Origin: Streptomyces canus
GTDB taxonomy: Bacteria; Actinomycetota; Actinomycetes; Streptomycetales; Streptomycetaceae
Direction of reading: 5' to 3'
NCBI RefSeq assembly: GCF_030816965.1
Contig: NZ_JAUSYQ010000002.1
Span: 248,001 to 312,000 of the forward strand
DNA length: 64,000 bases
A model generated the notes under the pieces. It was not told the origin of the DNA. It worked only from the letters and a program-made list of their open reading frames with translations, and did not search any database. Position numbers and translations under genes: made by a program. The first letter of the stretch is position 1, and each line of letters begins with the position of its first letter. This document shows positions 7,844-17,283 of this stretch, one piece after another.

Positions 7844-8778
7844 ACGATTTCTTGCTCTGGGCCTGCGTGGTCGGGCCTGCTCTGCTGGCCGAAGCCCTGC
7901 TGGCCCGCTACGAGGTTCTGGCCTATGGTGCCGGCTGGCGGGCCCCCGCCACCGAGCTCCCGGAAGGCGTCCCCTACGCCCGGGGGGCGGCCCCTGACAG
8001 TCCACCAGGTGCCTACCTGGTCTACCTCGACGGCATCGGCAAACGCCGCGTCCGTGACAGCCGGGACGGCGGCCAGCTGGTCGAGGCCCTGATCGCCGGA
8101 GCGCCGGAGCTGCGAGTGCTGGGACAGATACAACCCTATTCGCCGCTGGCCGACCCACTTGCCGACCGGCCGGTGTGGGCGTGGCTGCGCCGCCGCATCG
8201 GGCTGCTGCTGTTCCTCCACAACGTCATGCAGACCTTCGTCGCCGCCGACCACCGCTACCGGCCCCTGTACAACCGGGCCGTCGGCTCCCAGATCGCCAC
8301 TCAGCTCCGGCTCGCCGGCTACCATCCCGACAGCGGTATGCCCGTGGTGCTGCTCAGCTACAGCGGCGGCGCCCAGGTCGCCACCGGTGCGGTTGACGAG
8401 CTGTACACACTGCTGCGCTGCCCGCTCCTGCTGATCACGCTCGGCGGATTCCACAACGGGGCCAACGACCTCACCCATGCCGAGCACCTGCATCAGCTCA
8501 CCAGCGCGAACGACCGGATTGAGCAGATTGCCACCTGGATCTTCCCCCAGCGCCGGCGACTCTTCCGGCGTAGCGGATGGAACCGGGCCGTTCGTGCCGG
8601 GAAGATCACCGTGCATCGGCTCGACCCGGCCACTCACTTTGGTCCGCAGAGCTACATCAGCCCAACGGCTAAGCTGCCAGATGGCCGCAGCCACCTCGAC
8701 CACACCGCCGACACGGTGATCGCGATCATCCGCGCCCATCACAGCGCGACCGTCACACAAGGCGACCCGTTGCCATGA
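7840..8778 (+). CDS. membrane-anchored alpha/beta-hydrolase-like serine hydrolase
   Basis: This 312-residue protein starts at ATG 7840, overlapping the previous stop by 4 nt. An N-terminal hydrophobic helix (DFLLWACVVGPALLAEALLA) is followed by a domain with the nucleophile elbow VVLLSYSGGAQVA (Ser ~175). A His near the end (LDHTADTVIAI) could complete the triad. The body resembles lipase-like proteins without a named match. It is the last gene of the patatin/glycosyltransferase operon, so the cluster has a lipid acyl hydrolase at each end. Confidence 0.75.
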   Translation: MNDFLLWACVVGPALLAEALLARYEVLAYGAGWRAPATELPEGVPYARGAAPDSPPGAYLVYLDGIGKRRVRDSRDGGQLVEALIAGAPELRVLGQIQPYSPLADPLADRPVWAWLRRRIGLLLFLHNVMQTFVAADHRYRPLYNRAVGSQIATQLRLAGYHPDSGMPVVLLSYSGGAQVATGAVDELYTLLRCPLLLITLGGFHNGANDLTHAEHLHQLTSANDRIEQIATWIFPQRRRLFRRSGWNRAVRAGKITVHRLDPATHFGPQSYISPTAKLPDGRSHLDHTADTVIAIIRAHHSATVTQGDPLP

Positions 8779-9059
8779 GGGCCCCGACCAGGGCGCGCAG
8801 CGCAGGATCCGGCACGATCGGTCGCGACGCGACGTGCTCGGACACGGGAGATGAGCAACGGAGCCGGGGCCCAAAGGGCTGTTCAGGCCCGGCAATTCCC
8901 ACTACGGGCCGCTGTCCCCGAGTACAGCAGCACGCCCCTGAGACAGCCCTGGCCCGAGGAGCGCCACTCGCCCCGCGAAGGGTCCCGGCCGCGGCAACCC
9001 CGCCGAAGGACTGAACGTCCAGGCACGGGAGCCGCGCCCCGTACCACGTCTCCCCACTC
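8779..9059. other. intergenic stretch without a recognisable gene
   Basis: Between the operon's last stop and the IS5 remnant I see no reading frame with homology or a ribosome site, and no strong hairpin. Confidence 0.5.
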
Positions 9060-9800
9060 GGACTGACCCTTTTCCATCCTCGGGTCGAGCTGGACAGACG
9101 GAGGATGAGGACGGCTTGGACGAGGCTGGTGATTCGGGTCGTCGAGCAGCGGAGCCTGCGGAGGATCCGCCAGGACTTGAGAGTGGCGATGGCCTGTTCG
9201 ACCAGGGCCCGGACCTTTGCGTGGATCGGTTGGCGGCCTGCTGACCGACGGAGAATGGTCCCACCGACCGCGGTACGGGAGGCGGACCGTCCCGCTTGCG
9301 CCCTGGTAGCCCTTGTCCGTCCAGCAGGTGATGCCGGCCTCGGCGAGAGCGTCGATGATGCCGTGCTCGCGGGCCGCCCGGACGTCATGGACGGCGCCGG
9401 CCAGGGCCGGTGAAGCCCACAGCAGACGCCCCTTCGGGTCGGCTACGACCCGCACGTGCATGCCGTGCCTCTTGTGTGTGCCTGAGGAGAAGGGACGGTC
9501 TGCGGCGCTCCGGTCGATCGGCAGGAGCGTCCCGTCCAGGATCAGACACGCCTTCATCGATGCGGCCCGCATGGCTTCGGCGAGCCTGGGGGTGAGGGCG
9601 GCCAGGAGCCCGACGGCCTCGGTGACGTAGCGGTGGACGGTGGTGGTGCCGATCCCCGAAACCAGCCGTGAGCTGAGCATACGGCTGGCCGTTGCGGAGG
9701 TGGACGAGGGTGGGCAGGGCCTGCCGGCCCTCGCTCAGGCGCCGCCATCGGGTGCCGACAACACGACGGTGTTCCCTCAGGGGGGCAGTGAGGAAGCAGG
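9060..9800 (-). mobile_element. IS5-family (DDE) transposase remnant
   Basis: Three minus-strand frames add up to one IS5-type transposase. The N-terminal helix region is REHRRVVGTRWRRLSEGRQ and ALPTLVHLRNGQPY. After a frameshift near 9665 comes the catalytic core with LILDGTLLPIDR (first Asp) and AGITCWTDKGYQGA (second Asp). After another near 9300 comes VRALVEQAIATLKSWRILRRL (Glu). Two or more frameshifts make it inactive. I could not identify terminal inverted repeats by eye. Confidence 0.8.
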
Positions 9801-10192
9801 GCAGAACTGGACACGTCGACGCCGGACGGGTAGACAAACATACGAAGCCTCTCGTGGAGACGGTTCTCTTGGTCGAAAACCCATCCACCAGCGGCTTCAT
9901 CCGTCCGTCAGGCCAACTGACCACCCTTCAGGTGAAGTTGGAAACGGCTCACTGTACGGCTGACCGCTGCTTTGCCCCGCCTGGGCCGGGACCTACGTAT
10001 TCGATTGCGTAGTTCTACTGGTGCCTCCGGACGGCAGCGTCGGGAGACTCGTCCCATGAGCTTCCCGACGGAATCGTGGTGTCACGCCGGGCAGCTCGCT
10101 GCCTCCCTACTGGGCAACCGTCGCCGACGGTCCAACGGGGAGCGAACGCTGTCCAGTCAGTAGAGCCCAGCTGAACATTGGAGAGTCCTCCG

Positions 10193-10381
10193 TTGGTTTC
10201 CAAGATTCGCGTCCTTCTGGGCATGCTCGTGCTCCTGGCGCTGGCCATCGGCGCCATCGCCCTGCTCGCTGCCATGAAAGCCGATGCTGTCTGGTTCACG
10301 ATCATTCCTCTCGGCATCCTCTTTATCGGCGCGTCCGTCGCCCAGTCGCTCGGATGGTTCGGCAAAAAGGCCGGTGACTGA
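10193..10381 (+). CDS. small two-helix membrane protein
   Basis: A 62-residue protein starting at TTG 10193, placed 7 nt after a GGAGAG ribosome site. It contains two hydrophobic spans (VLLGMLVLLALAIGAIALLA and VWFTIIPLGILFIGASVA) and a basic tail ending FGKKAGD. Small proteins of this shape are common in Streptomyces but have no assigned role. It stands alone between two IS5 remnants. Confidence 0.6.
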   Translation: MVSKIRVLLGMLVLLALAIGAIALLAAMKADAVWFTIIPLGILFIGASVAQSLGWFGKKAGD

Positions 10382-10439
10382 CCTGGCGGCTCGCAGGTCG
10401 GGGTGGATGGTCTACGAGTGGATGACCAGGCAGGTGAGG

Positions 10440-10545
10440 TCGGCGGCTCGCGGGGCACACGGTTCTACTGCAGCCCGCGAGCACGGCATCATCGACGCTC
10501 TCGCCGCGGCCGGCATCACGGAGGCAACCCCGGCGACCGCCACAG
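10440..10545 (+). mobile_element. second IS5-type transposase scrap
   Basis: The plus strand encodes TAAREHGIIDALAAAGIT, nearly identical to RAAREHGIIDALAEAGIT in the IS5 remnant at 9060-9800 but on the opposite strand. The flanking residues do not match a transposase. It is a short leftover of a related element. Confidence 0.55.
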
Positions 10546-10726
10546 GCTGGAGCCGGCCGACGTCCGCTTCGCCTGACGCGGCGGCTGCCCCAAGGATCGG
10601 TTCGGCACGACTCCGGACGGCGAGCCGGGCCTCACCAGCTGTGCGCGGGCCCGCTCAGGCCGTTGCCGGGGAAATCAGGTCGGCACAGCTCGGCAGGTCC
10701 ACGCGTGCGCGTGACGGATGCCGCTG

Positions 10727-10924
10727 TCACATTGCGAGCCTGCGCATCTCCACCACGTGCAGGCCCAGCGACTGGAACCGCGCCAGCAGCCCGTACAGAT
10801 GCGCCTCGTCGGTGACCTGGCCGAACAGCAGCGTCTGTCCGGATATGACGCAGCTCTCCAGCTCCGGGAACGAATCGGTCATCGTCCTCGACATCTCTCC
10901 TTCGACGCGGATCTCATAGCGCAT
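10727..10924 (-). CDS. small conserved-looking cytosolic protein
   Basis: A 65-residue protein (MRYEIRVEGEMSRTMTD...) starts at ATG 10924, 9 nt after AAGGGA; an upstream GTG at 10930 is too close to that site. The pattern of alternating beta strands and a helix (VISGQTLLFGQVTDEAHLYGLLARFQSLGLHVVEM) looks like a compact ACT- or ferredoxin-like alpha/beta fold. I cannot name it. It lies downstream of the LuxR-LAL gene on the same strand. Confidence 0.6.
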   Translation of the reverse strand: MRYEIRVEGEMSRTMTDSFPELESCVISGQTLLFGQVTDEAHLYGLLARFQSLGLHVVEMRRLAM

Positions 10925-11046
10925 GAGCACGCATCCCTTGCAGCGGTGCGGCCGCTCCCGGCTGTCCCCTCACCTTCATGCTCTGTCGTCACCCGGCGCA
11001 TGGCATCACCCCGACCGGGTGACCCCGCCCGGCCCTCGGAACAGCT

Positions 11047-13743
11047 TCACAGCAACCGCAGTTCCCGGCCCCGGCGCACCGCCTCGCCACGCCGGGTCAC
11101 CGCGAGTTTGCGATAGATGTTCTTCAGGTGGGTCTTGACCGTGTTGACGGACAGGAAGAGATCGGCGGCGATCTCCTCCGTCGACATCGTCTGCGCCAGT
11201 CGCCCCAGCACTTCGCATTCGCGCTCGCTGAGCGGTTCGATCACGGGCGCGGAGGCCATATCGCCGGGAGCCACTGCACTCGCCCTTGTGGCCGGCCGGG
11301 CCGGAAGCCAGCCGTGTGCCTGCCACAGAGCAGGCCGACGGTCGAGCAGAGCCCGCAGCCAGGGCCCGGCCTCCAGGAACGGACGCCGCAGGTGTTCGGG
11401 CCCGGCGGCGGCCAGGGCGCGGGCGACGAGGTACTGGGCCGAGGAGTCGTCGTCCAGCGCGTCGGCGGCCTGGGCGCGCACGAGCAGGGCCGGGACTGTG
11501 ATGGCGGGTCCGCAGCCATTGGCGCCGGGGACTGCGTCGGGAAGGGAGCGTGCCGCTTCGCCCTCGCCGCCCGCCAGTCGCGCACGGACCGAGGCGATCG
11601 CGCACTCGGGTACGTCGGCCGTCCGAGCCAGTACGTCCACGGCTGCCTGCGGGCGCCCCTGGGCCAAGTACGCGGCGGCCCTGGCCAGTACCACCTGGCT
11701 GTTCACCCACGGTGAGGACGTTACTGCGGACGGCAGTTGCCTCATGTCGACGAGGACGCGAAGGGCCCGCTCGGGTTCGCCTCCGGCCAGCAGCAGCCGC
11801 GCGTGCACGATGGTCAGCCACGACGTGACGATCGGGTCGCGGGAGTCTGCAGCGGACAAGGCAGCACGGTGAAGATGTGAGCGCGCGGCGGTCAGATCGT
11901 CGTGGTCGATTCCCACGGCGGCCAGCACCAGTTGCCCCACGGAGGTACGGACGGAGGGCGGCAGGCCGGAGCGCTCCGCCTCGGCCATCGCCTCCCCCGC
12001 ATGCGCCTCGGCCCGACCCGGCCATCCCCGCAGAAAGTCGATCAGGGCCAGCCGACCGAGTGATTCCTGCCGGGGAACAGCCGTCGAGGGGCCGTCGGAC
12101 ACCTCCGCCGCGGCGGACAGGGCCGATCCGGCCGCGTCGAAACGGCCCGACCACAAGCGAGCCGATCCGAGACCGGCAAGCATCAGAGCCGACACCTCCG
12201 GATGCGCCTCGAGACGCTCCGTGAGGATGTCACCTTCGACGAGTTCCTCGGCCCGCCGGGCAGCGGTCTCGGCCATCTCCGCCGAGCCGAGCATCCCGCC
12301 GACCAGGACACGCAGGAACGCGCAGGTCAGCCGGGCGGCCGAGGTGCCCCGCGCCTCGGCCGCGGGAAGGTGCGCCTCGGCCCGGTTCAGATCCTGGAGA
12401 CCCCGGTCGATGTCGTGTCGAGCCAGCGCGCAGGCCGCACGGACCAGGTCCGCGGCAGGACCCGACGTATCCGGTGGCATCCGGGAGAACAGCGCGCCGA
12501 GGCGGTCCGCGTCGAGTCCGGTGAACAGCTGTCCGATCGCCAGATCGTCGACGAACCGATCCGCGGCGAACTCCCAGTCCCCCGCGTCGGCCGCGTGCGG
12601 CAGGGCCTCTGCGAGCAGTCCGGCATCGCTCAGCCACCTGGCGGCCCTGCCGTGCAGCTCCCGTTCCAGTCCGGGGTGCCTGGTGTTCAGGTGGGCCCGC
12701 AGGATTTCGGCGAACAGGGGATGCAGCCGGTACCAGGAGTGGCCGAGGGGCTCGACGAACGCGTTGGCGCGTTGCAGCTCCGCAAGGATCGCTGCGGCAT
12801 CGTCCCGACCGGTGAGGGCGTTCGCCAGGCCGGGCTGGGTCCGTTCACAGACGCTGGCCCTCAGCAACAGGTCCTGGCTTGCGGCGGGCTGTGCGTCCAG
12901 CACCTCGGCCAGCAGGAAGTCCGCGACCGTGCCCTGTCCCGTCTCGAACTCCTTCAGGAATCTGTCCGGGTCCTCCGCTCGCTGTGCGGCGAGGATGCAC
13001 AGGCGCAGACCCGCGGCCCACCCTCCGGTCCGTTCGGTCAGTGTGCGGGCGCCCTCGTCCGACAGGGGCAGGCCGTGCCTGCTCGCCACTTCGGCGGTCT
13101 CGTCGGGCAGAAACGCCAGGTCGGCGTCCCGGATGTCGGTCATCTCCCCGGCAGCGCGGTACCGGTGCAGGGGGAGCAGCGGCTCGGTACGGCTGATGAG
13201 CACCAGGCGCAACCCTGCGCCGGCATGGCGGAGCACGAACTCCAGCCCCTCGGCGACCTCCGGAGCGGATACCCGCTCGAACTCGTCGAGAATGAGGATC
13301 GCCGGCTCGGTCCGTTCGTTCAGGTGCGCGGCGAGGCGGGACAGGAGCGAGTCGTCCACCTCGCCGGGGCGAGCCGGAGTACCGATGTCGTCGGGCAGCG
13401 TGATCCCATGGTGTCGCAAGGCCGCGAGCACATACGCCCAGAAGACCCCGGGGGCGTTGTCACCGGACTCGACCGTCAGCCACGCCACCGGCTTCGTCAG
13501 CGTGGCGACGACCCAGTCGGCGACGAGCAGTGTCTTGCCCGCTCCCGCGGGGCCGTTGACCAGTGCCAACGGGCCCTCCAGGGCCCTGGTGAGGCACTCG
13601 GTCACACGCGGCCTGCGGACGAAGGTCTTGGGCACGGCGGGGACGGTGAACCGCGCGGCGAGAACAGGGGCGCCGTTCGGCGTCAGAGCCCCGGCGGCGC
13701 CTTCGCGGGAAAACCCGCCGGGTGCATGGGGCATAGCTTTCAC
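11047..13743 (-). CDS. LuxR-family LAL/MalT-like transcriptional regulator
   Basis: This large regulator has 898 residues. The N-terminal NTPase has the Walker A motif GPAGAGKT at ~64-71 and Walker B AILILDE at ~148-154. A long helical, TPR-like middle spans ~330-790. The C-terminal LuxR helix-turn-helix (LSERECEVLGRLAQTMSTEEIAADLFLS... NTVKTHLKNIYRKL) occupies the last ~65 residues. MalT-type regulators bind ATP and an inducer, then activate nearby genes. The start could be GTG 13743 or ATG 13734. No obvious structural operon lies next to it except the small 10727 gene. A long antisense frame covers it but is a codon-bias shadow. Confidence 0.9.
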   Translation of the reverse strand: MKAMPHAPGGFSREGAAGALTPNGAPVLAARFTVPAVPKTFVRRPRVTECLTRALEGPLALVNGPAGAGKTLLVADWVVATLTKPVAWLTVESGDNAPGVFWAYVLAALRHHGITLPDDIGTPARPGEVDDSLLSRLAAHLNERTEPAILILDEFERVSAPEVAEGLEFVLRHAGAGLRLVLISRTEPLLPLHRYRAAGEMTDIRDADLAFLPDETAEVASRHGLPLSDEGARTLTERTGGWAAGLRLCILAAQRAEDPDRFLKEFETGQGTVADFLLAEVLDAQPAASQDLLLRASVCERTQPGLANALTGRDDAAAILAELQRANAFVEPLGHSWYRLHPLFAEILRAHLNTRHPGLERELHGRAARWLSDAGLLAEALPHAADAGDWEFAADRFVDDLAIGQLFTGLDADRLGALFSRMPPDTSGPAADLVRAACALARHDIDRGLQDLNRAEAHLPAAEARGTSAARLTCAFLRVLVGGMLGSAEMAETAARRAEELVEGDILTERLEAHPEVSALMLAGLGSARLWSGRFDAAGSALSAAAEVSDGPSTAVPRQESLGRLALIDFLRGWPGRAEAHAGEAMAEAERSGLPPSVRTSVGQLVLAAVGIDHDDLTAARSHLHRAALSAADSRDPIVTSWLTIVHARLLLAGGEPERALRVLVDMRQLPSAVTSSPWVNSQVVLARAAAYLAQGRPQAAVDVLARTADVPECAIASVRARLAGGEGEAARSLPDAVPGANGCGPAITVPALLVRAQAADALDDDSSAQYLVARALAAAGPEHLRRPFLEAGPWLRALLDRRPALWQAHGWLPARPATRASAVAPGDMASAPVIEPLSERECEVLGRLAQTMSTEEIAADLFLSVNTVKTHLKNIYRKLAVTRRGEAVRRGRELRLL

Positions 13744-14089
13744 TACGCTGCCAGAAACGCCCGAAGTGTCAAATCGGACAGAATCTCGATCTGGACGAGC
13801 ACCGGCGTCTGTTGCGTGTGGCGCGGCGTTCGATCAGTCCTCGGTGTACGCACTGGGGTGTTCGGTGCCCACGCCGGCAGGCGGATCGGTCGCCTGATCG
13901 ACAAAAGTCACAGCGCCGTCGGCATCGGTCAGGCCCCCGCGTGATCGGCACAGACGCTGGACACGTCATCACCAGCGACACCGTCCACCCCACCACCATG
14001 GGAAGTGCTCACCATCGTGTCACCTGGTACCGGTGATGTGTCCGGCCCCGGCAGGTCCCGAGACGGGAGGCAGACGTGAGGAGACTGCC

Positions 14090-15110
14090 ATGGCCAAGCC
14101 CTTCCGAGGCGTCGTCAACCTCGAGATACGCGACTCGGTCCCGGACTGTGGCCCGTACGAACAGCCAAAGGCCCCACCCGGCTCACCGAACGTGCTGTAC
14201 ATCGTGCTCGACGACGTGGGCTTGGGAGCCATGAGCTGCTACGGCGGCCCGATCGACACGCCGAACATCGACAGGATCGCCGCGAACGAGCTGCGCTGCG
14301 GCCCGTGGCACACGACCGCGCTGTGCTCGCCGACCCGCTCCTGCCTGCTCACCGGCCGCAATCACCACCAACGGCATGGCATCAGCGGGTGCGCCGTCGG
14401 CTTCCGGAATGCGCCACACTCGGTGAGATCCTGGTCGCCGGTCGCCCGCGGCTTCGAGCGCTTCCACGGCTTCCTCGGGGCGGAGACCAGCCAGTGGTAC
14501 CCGGATCTGGTGCACGACAACCACCCCGTCGAGCAGCCGACCATGCCCGAGGACGGCTACCACTTCAGTACCGACATCACCGACAAGGCGCTGGAATTCA
14601 TCGGTGATGTGAAGGCGATCGCTCCGGACCGACCGGTCTTCCTGTACTACGCCCCCGGCCGCGCACACGCGCCGCGTCAGGTGCCGCGCGAATGGATCGA
14701 GCGCTACCGGGGCCGGTTCGACGCGGGCGACGAAGCGCTGCGTGAGCAGACCATGGCCCGGCGGAAGGAGACGGGACTGCTCCCGCAGAACACCGAGCTG
14801 CCGCCACTGAACCCGATCGGAACCCCGTAGAGTCGCACTGGCCCGGAGGGAGAGGCATTCCCGCCACTCGACTACACCCGGCCCTGGGACGCTCTCTCCG
14901 ACGACGAGAAGCGGCTCTTCTCCCGGATGGCAGAGGTGTACGCCGGGTTCCTCTCCCACTGCGACGACCTGATCGGCCGTCTGCTCGACCACCTCGAACA
15001 GACCGAGCAGCTGGACAACACCGTCCTCGCGGTGGTCTCCGACAACGGAGCCATCGGCGAAGGCGGTCCGGGCGGATCGGTCGGCTGGAACTCGCTCGGT
15101 ACCGGCCGAA
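14090..15110 (+). pseudogene. arylsulfatase, broken
   Basis: A GAGGAGA site precedes ATG 14090 (MAKPFRGVVNLEIRDS). NVLYIVLDDVG supplies the metal-binding Asp pair, and TTALCSPTRSCLLTGR the formylglycine motif C-x-P-x-R. A deletion and frameshift near 14405-14450 remove the part that should carry GKWH. The frame breaks again near 14830, reappears as FSRMAEVYAGFLSHCDDLIGR and VLAVVSDNGA, and is cut off at ~15110, losing the C-terminal domain. The gene once encoded a type I sulfatase. Confidence 0.85.
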
Positions 15111-15150
15111 GTCGGGGCTGCCGTGACGACTCGTCGGGTGGCGACAGATC

Positions 15151-16914
15151 ATGAAACACATGTCTGACACATCTCGACGAAGGCTCCTCGCCGCCTTCGC
15201 GGCCTCTGCCGCCGCCCCACTCACCGGTCTGGCCGCTGCCCCGGCGCGTGCCGCCGCGGCCGCGGACGTACCGGCCTTCCCGGGGCCGGATGGCCTGTCC
15301 TCGGCCCGTTCGTGGGTGAGCATGGCGCCCCTGGACGCCACGCACTTCACCCCGGTGGCCCTCACCAACCCGCTCACCACCACCCTGCTTACCGGCACCG
15401 CCACCCGCACCGAGGTCACCTCCGGCGGCAAGCGCGTCGCGCTGCTGACGCACGGCGCGCGAACCGTCGTACTGCCCGGCCCTCAACGGACGTTCGCGGA
15501 GAACAAGCGGCCCTTCGCGGACGAGTTCCAGCGGACACTGCCGGACCTCGCGCTGGACGAGGAGGACCGGGTGTACTGGGGCACCTCGCCCGGCGGCGGC
15601 AGGTGGATCACGTCCGACACCTTCAAGACCGACTTCTCGGTTGTACCGGGCAGCGGGATCATCGACCTCACGACCGCCGGGTACAGCCGGCACGCCAGCC
15701 TGCTCGACGACCAGATCACCGACGTCGACGTGCGCTGTACGGCCAGGTTCGACAAGGTCCCGACAGGGCAGGCCTGTTCGTTCGCGTTGAGCTTCGGCTA
15801 CGTCAGCACCCAGAACCACTACCGGGCGAGGCTGTCCTTCCTCACCTCCGGGGCGGTCGAGATGCGGTTGGAGAAGGAGGTCGACAACGACGTGACCGCG
15901 CTGGGAGCGGCGGTCACACTGGCCACGGGTGTGCGGGCGGGCGCCGACTGGACGATCCGGGTGCGGCGGGAGAGTGCCCGGATCCAGGCGAAGGCCTGGC
16001 CGTCCACGTCGCCTGAACCGTCTTCGTGGGCCTTCGACCTCACCGACTCCACGCCCACCTTGACCAAGGGCCGGGTGGGTCTGCGCGCCTTGGCCAACGA
16101 CGGCTGCACCAACCTGCCGGTCCGCCTGTCCGTGAGCCGCCTCGAAGTGGACGCCGCGAACTGGGCGATCCTGCCGACCGTCGCCCACGGTGACTGGGTA
16201 CGTCTGCTGCCGGAGCCCTTCGACGGGACCTGGACAGCCGAGCTGGAGCAGACGATCCGCGGCTGGGCCGGATCCACCGTCCCCGACGTCCTCGCGTACG
16301 CCGCGATGTTCCTCGGCGGCGCTGCGGCGGTCACGGCCGGCGCCGGACCGGCCCAGGGCAAGCAAGTGCTGGGCGAGGCCGGGTACGGCTATCTCGACCC
16401 GCACGGCTACCGGCTCGAGGGCGCCGACTTCCACGAGTACATGAAGGTCGGCTGGACCTTCCCGGACGGCACGTACAGGGGACCGTCCAGCAAGCAGGTC
16501 GGCAACCTCGACTGCTCGGGCTACACACGCATGGTCTACGGCTACCACCTGGGCGTGCCCCTGGCCGCCGAGGAGGACACCTCGGGCACGCGGATCCCGC
16601 GCAAGTCCCGGCACATCGCCGACTACGCGCCGGGCGTGGTCGTCGACCGTGCCACCGGGACCACCCCGCCGACCGCGGCCCTGCTCCAGCCCGGCGACCT
16701 GGTGCTGTTCAACGCCGACTCCGGTGACGACGGGGTCAGCCCGACCCTCGACCACGTGGGCATCTACCTGGGTCTCGACGACGCCGGCAGACGCCGCTTC
16801 CTCTCCAGCCGCAAGACGGCCGACGGGCCCACCATGTCCGACCTGGGCGGTGCGTCCCTGCTCGACGGCTCAGGGACGTACGCCAAGACACTGCACACCG
16901 TGCGCCGTATCTGA
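15151..16914 (+). CDS. Tat-exported protein with C-terminal NlpC/P60 domain
   Basis: The 587-residue protein begins with a Tat signal (SRRRLLAAFAASAAAPLTG, cleavage near APARA). Residues ~50-370 look beta-rich, as in jelly-roll sugar-binding modules, with no clear family. The C-terminal ~200 residues carry NLDCSGYTRMVY (catalytic Cys) and LDHVGIYLG (catalytic His), as in NlpC/P60 cysteine peptidases that cut peptidoglycan stem peptides or related amide bonds. The start is ATG 15151 behind GGTGG, or ATG 15160. A very strong hairpin follows at 17001. Confidence 0.8.
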   Translation: MKHMSDTSRRRLLAAFAASAAAPLTGLAAAPARAAAAADVPAFPGPDGLSSARSWVSMAPLDATHFTPVALTNPLTTTLLTGTATRTEVTSGGKRVALLTHGARTVVLPGPQRTFAENKRPFADEFQRTLPDLALDEEDRVYWGTSPGGGRWITSDTFKTDFSVVPGSGIIDLTTAGYSRHASLLDDQITDVDVRCTARFDKVPTGQACSFALSFGYVSTQNHYRARLSFLTSGAVEMRLEKEVDNDVTALGAAVTLATGVRAGADWTIRVRRESARIQAKAWPSTSPEPSSWAFDLTDSTPTLTKGRVGLRALANDGCTNLPVRLSVSRLEVDAANWAILPTVAHGDWVRLLPEPFDGTWTAELEQTIRGWAGSTVPDVLAYAAMFLGGAAAVTAGAGPAQGKQVLGEAGYGYLDPHGYRLEGADFHEYMKVGWTFPDGTYRGPSSKQVGNLDCSGYTRMVYGYHLGVPLAAEEDTSGTRIPRKSRHIADYAPGVVVDRATGTTPPTAALLQPGDLVLFNADSGDDGVSPTLDHVGIYLGLDDAGRRRFLSSRKTADGPTMSDLGGASLLDGSGTYAKTLHTVRRI

Positions 16915-17000
16915 GCCAAGCCGGGAGCCACCACGTCCCGCAGGAACCGGTGGGTGTGGATCCCTCCCTGGCATCCGTGCGGCCGTGCACGCTCATGTGC

Positions 17001-17033
17001 TGCTGGGCCAGGCGGAGTTCGCCTGGCCCAGCA
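17001..17033 (+). terminator. strong 14-bp hairpin
   Basis: TGCTGGGCCAGGCG and its exact reverse complement flank a 5-nt loop (GAGTT). It sits ~87 nt after the NlpC/P60 stop and before the lipoprotein gene, and is best read as a factor-independent terminator. The rest of 16915-17283 holds no gene I can support. Confidence 0.7.
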
Positions 17034-17283
17034 CGACCCGGTCGCGACTCGCGCGCGGCGTGGGCGGCTACGTACGCACCGGCGACGGCCTTCGGCAAGG
17101 CCGGGCACCGCTCTACGAGGCCTCGACCCGCGCCGTCACCGCAACCGCCCTGGCCGATCCGCCACTGTCCTGACGGCGAAGCCCGCGCGCAGGCGCTGTT
17201 CCAGCGTGATCTGTGACACCGCTGTGACCGGAGGTGTGGCCTCCGCCACAGCCCGCGACGGTGTCCCCTGGTGTGGTGGGCGG

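Noticed and set aside
12202..13944. Long plus-strand open frames (over 550 codons) covering the LuxR-LAL gene
   Set aside because: They lie exactly antisense to a gene with Walker and helix-turn-helix motifs; their composition is the codon-bias mirror and no ribosome site or homology is seen.
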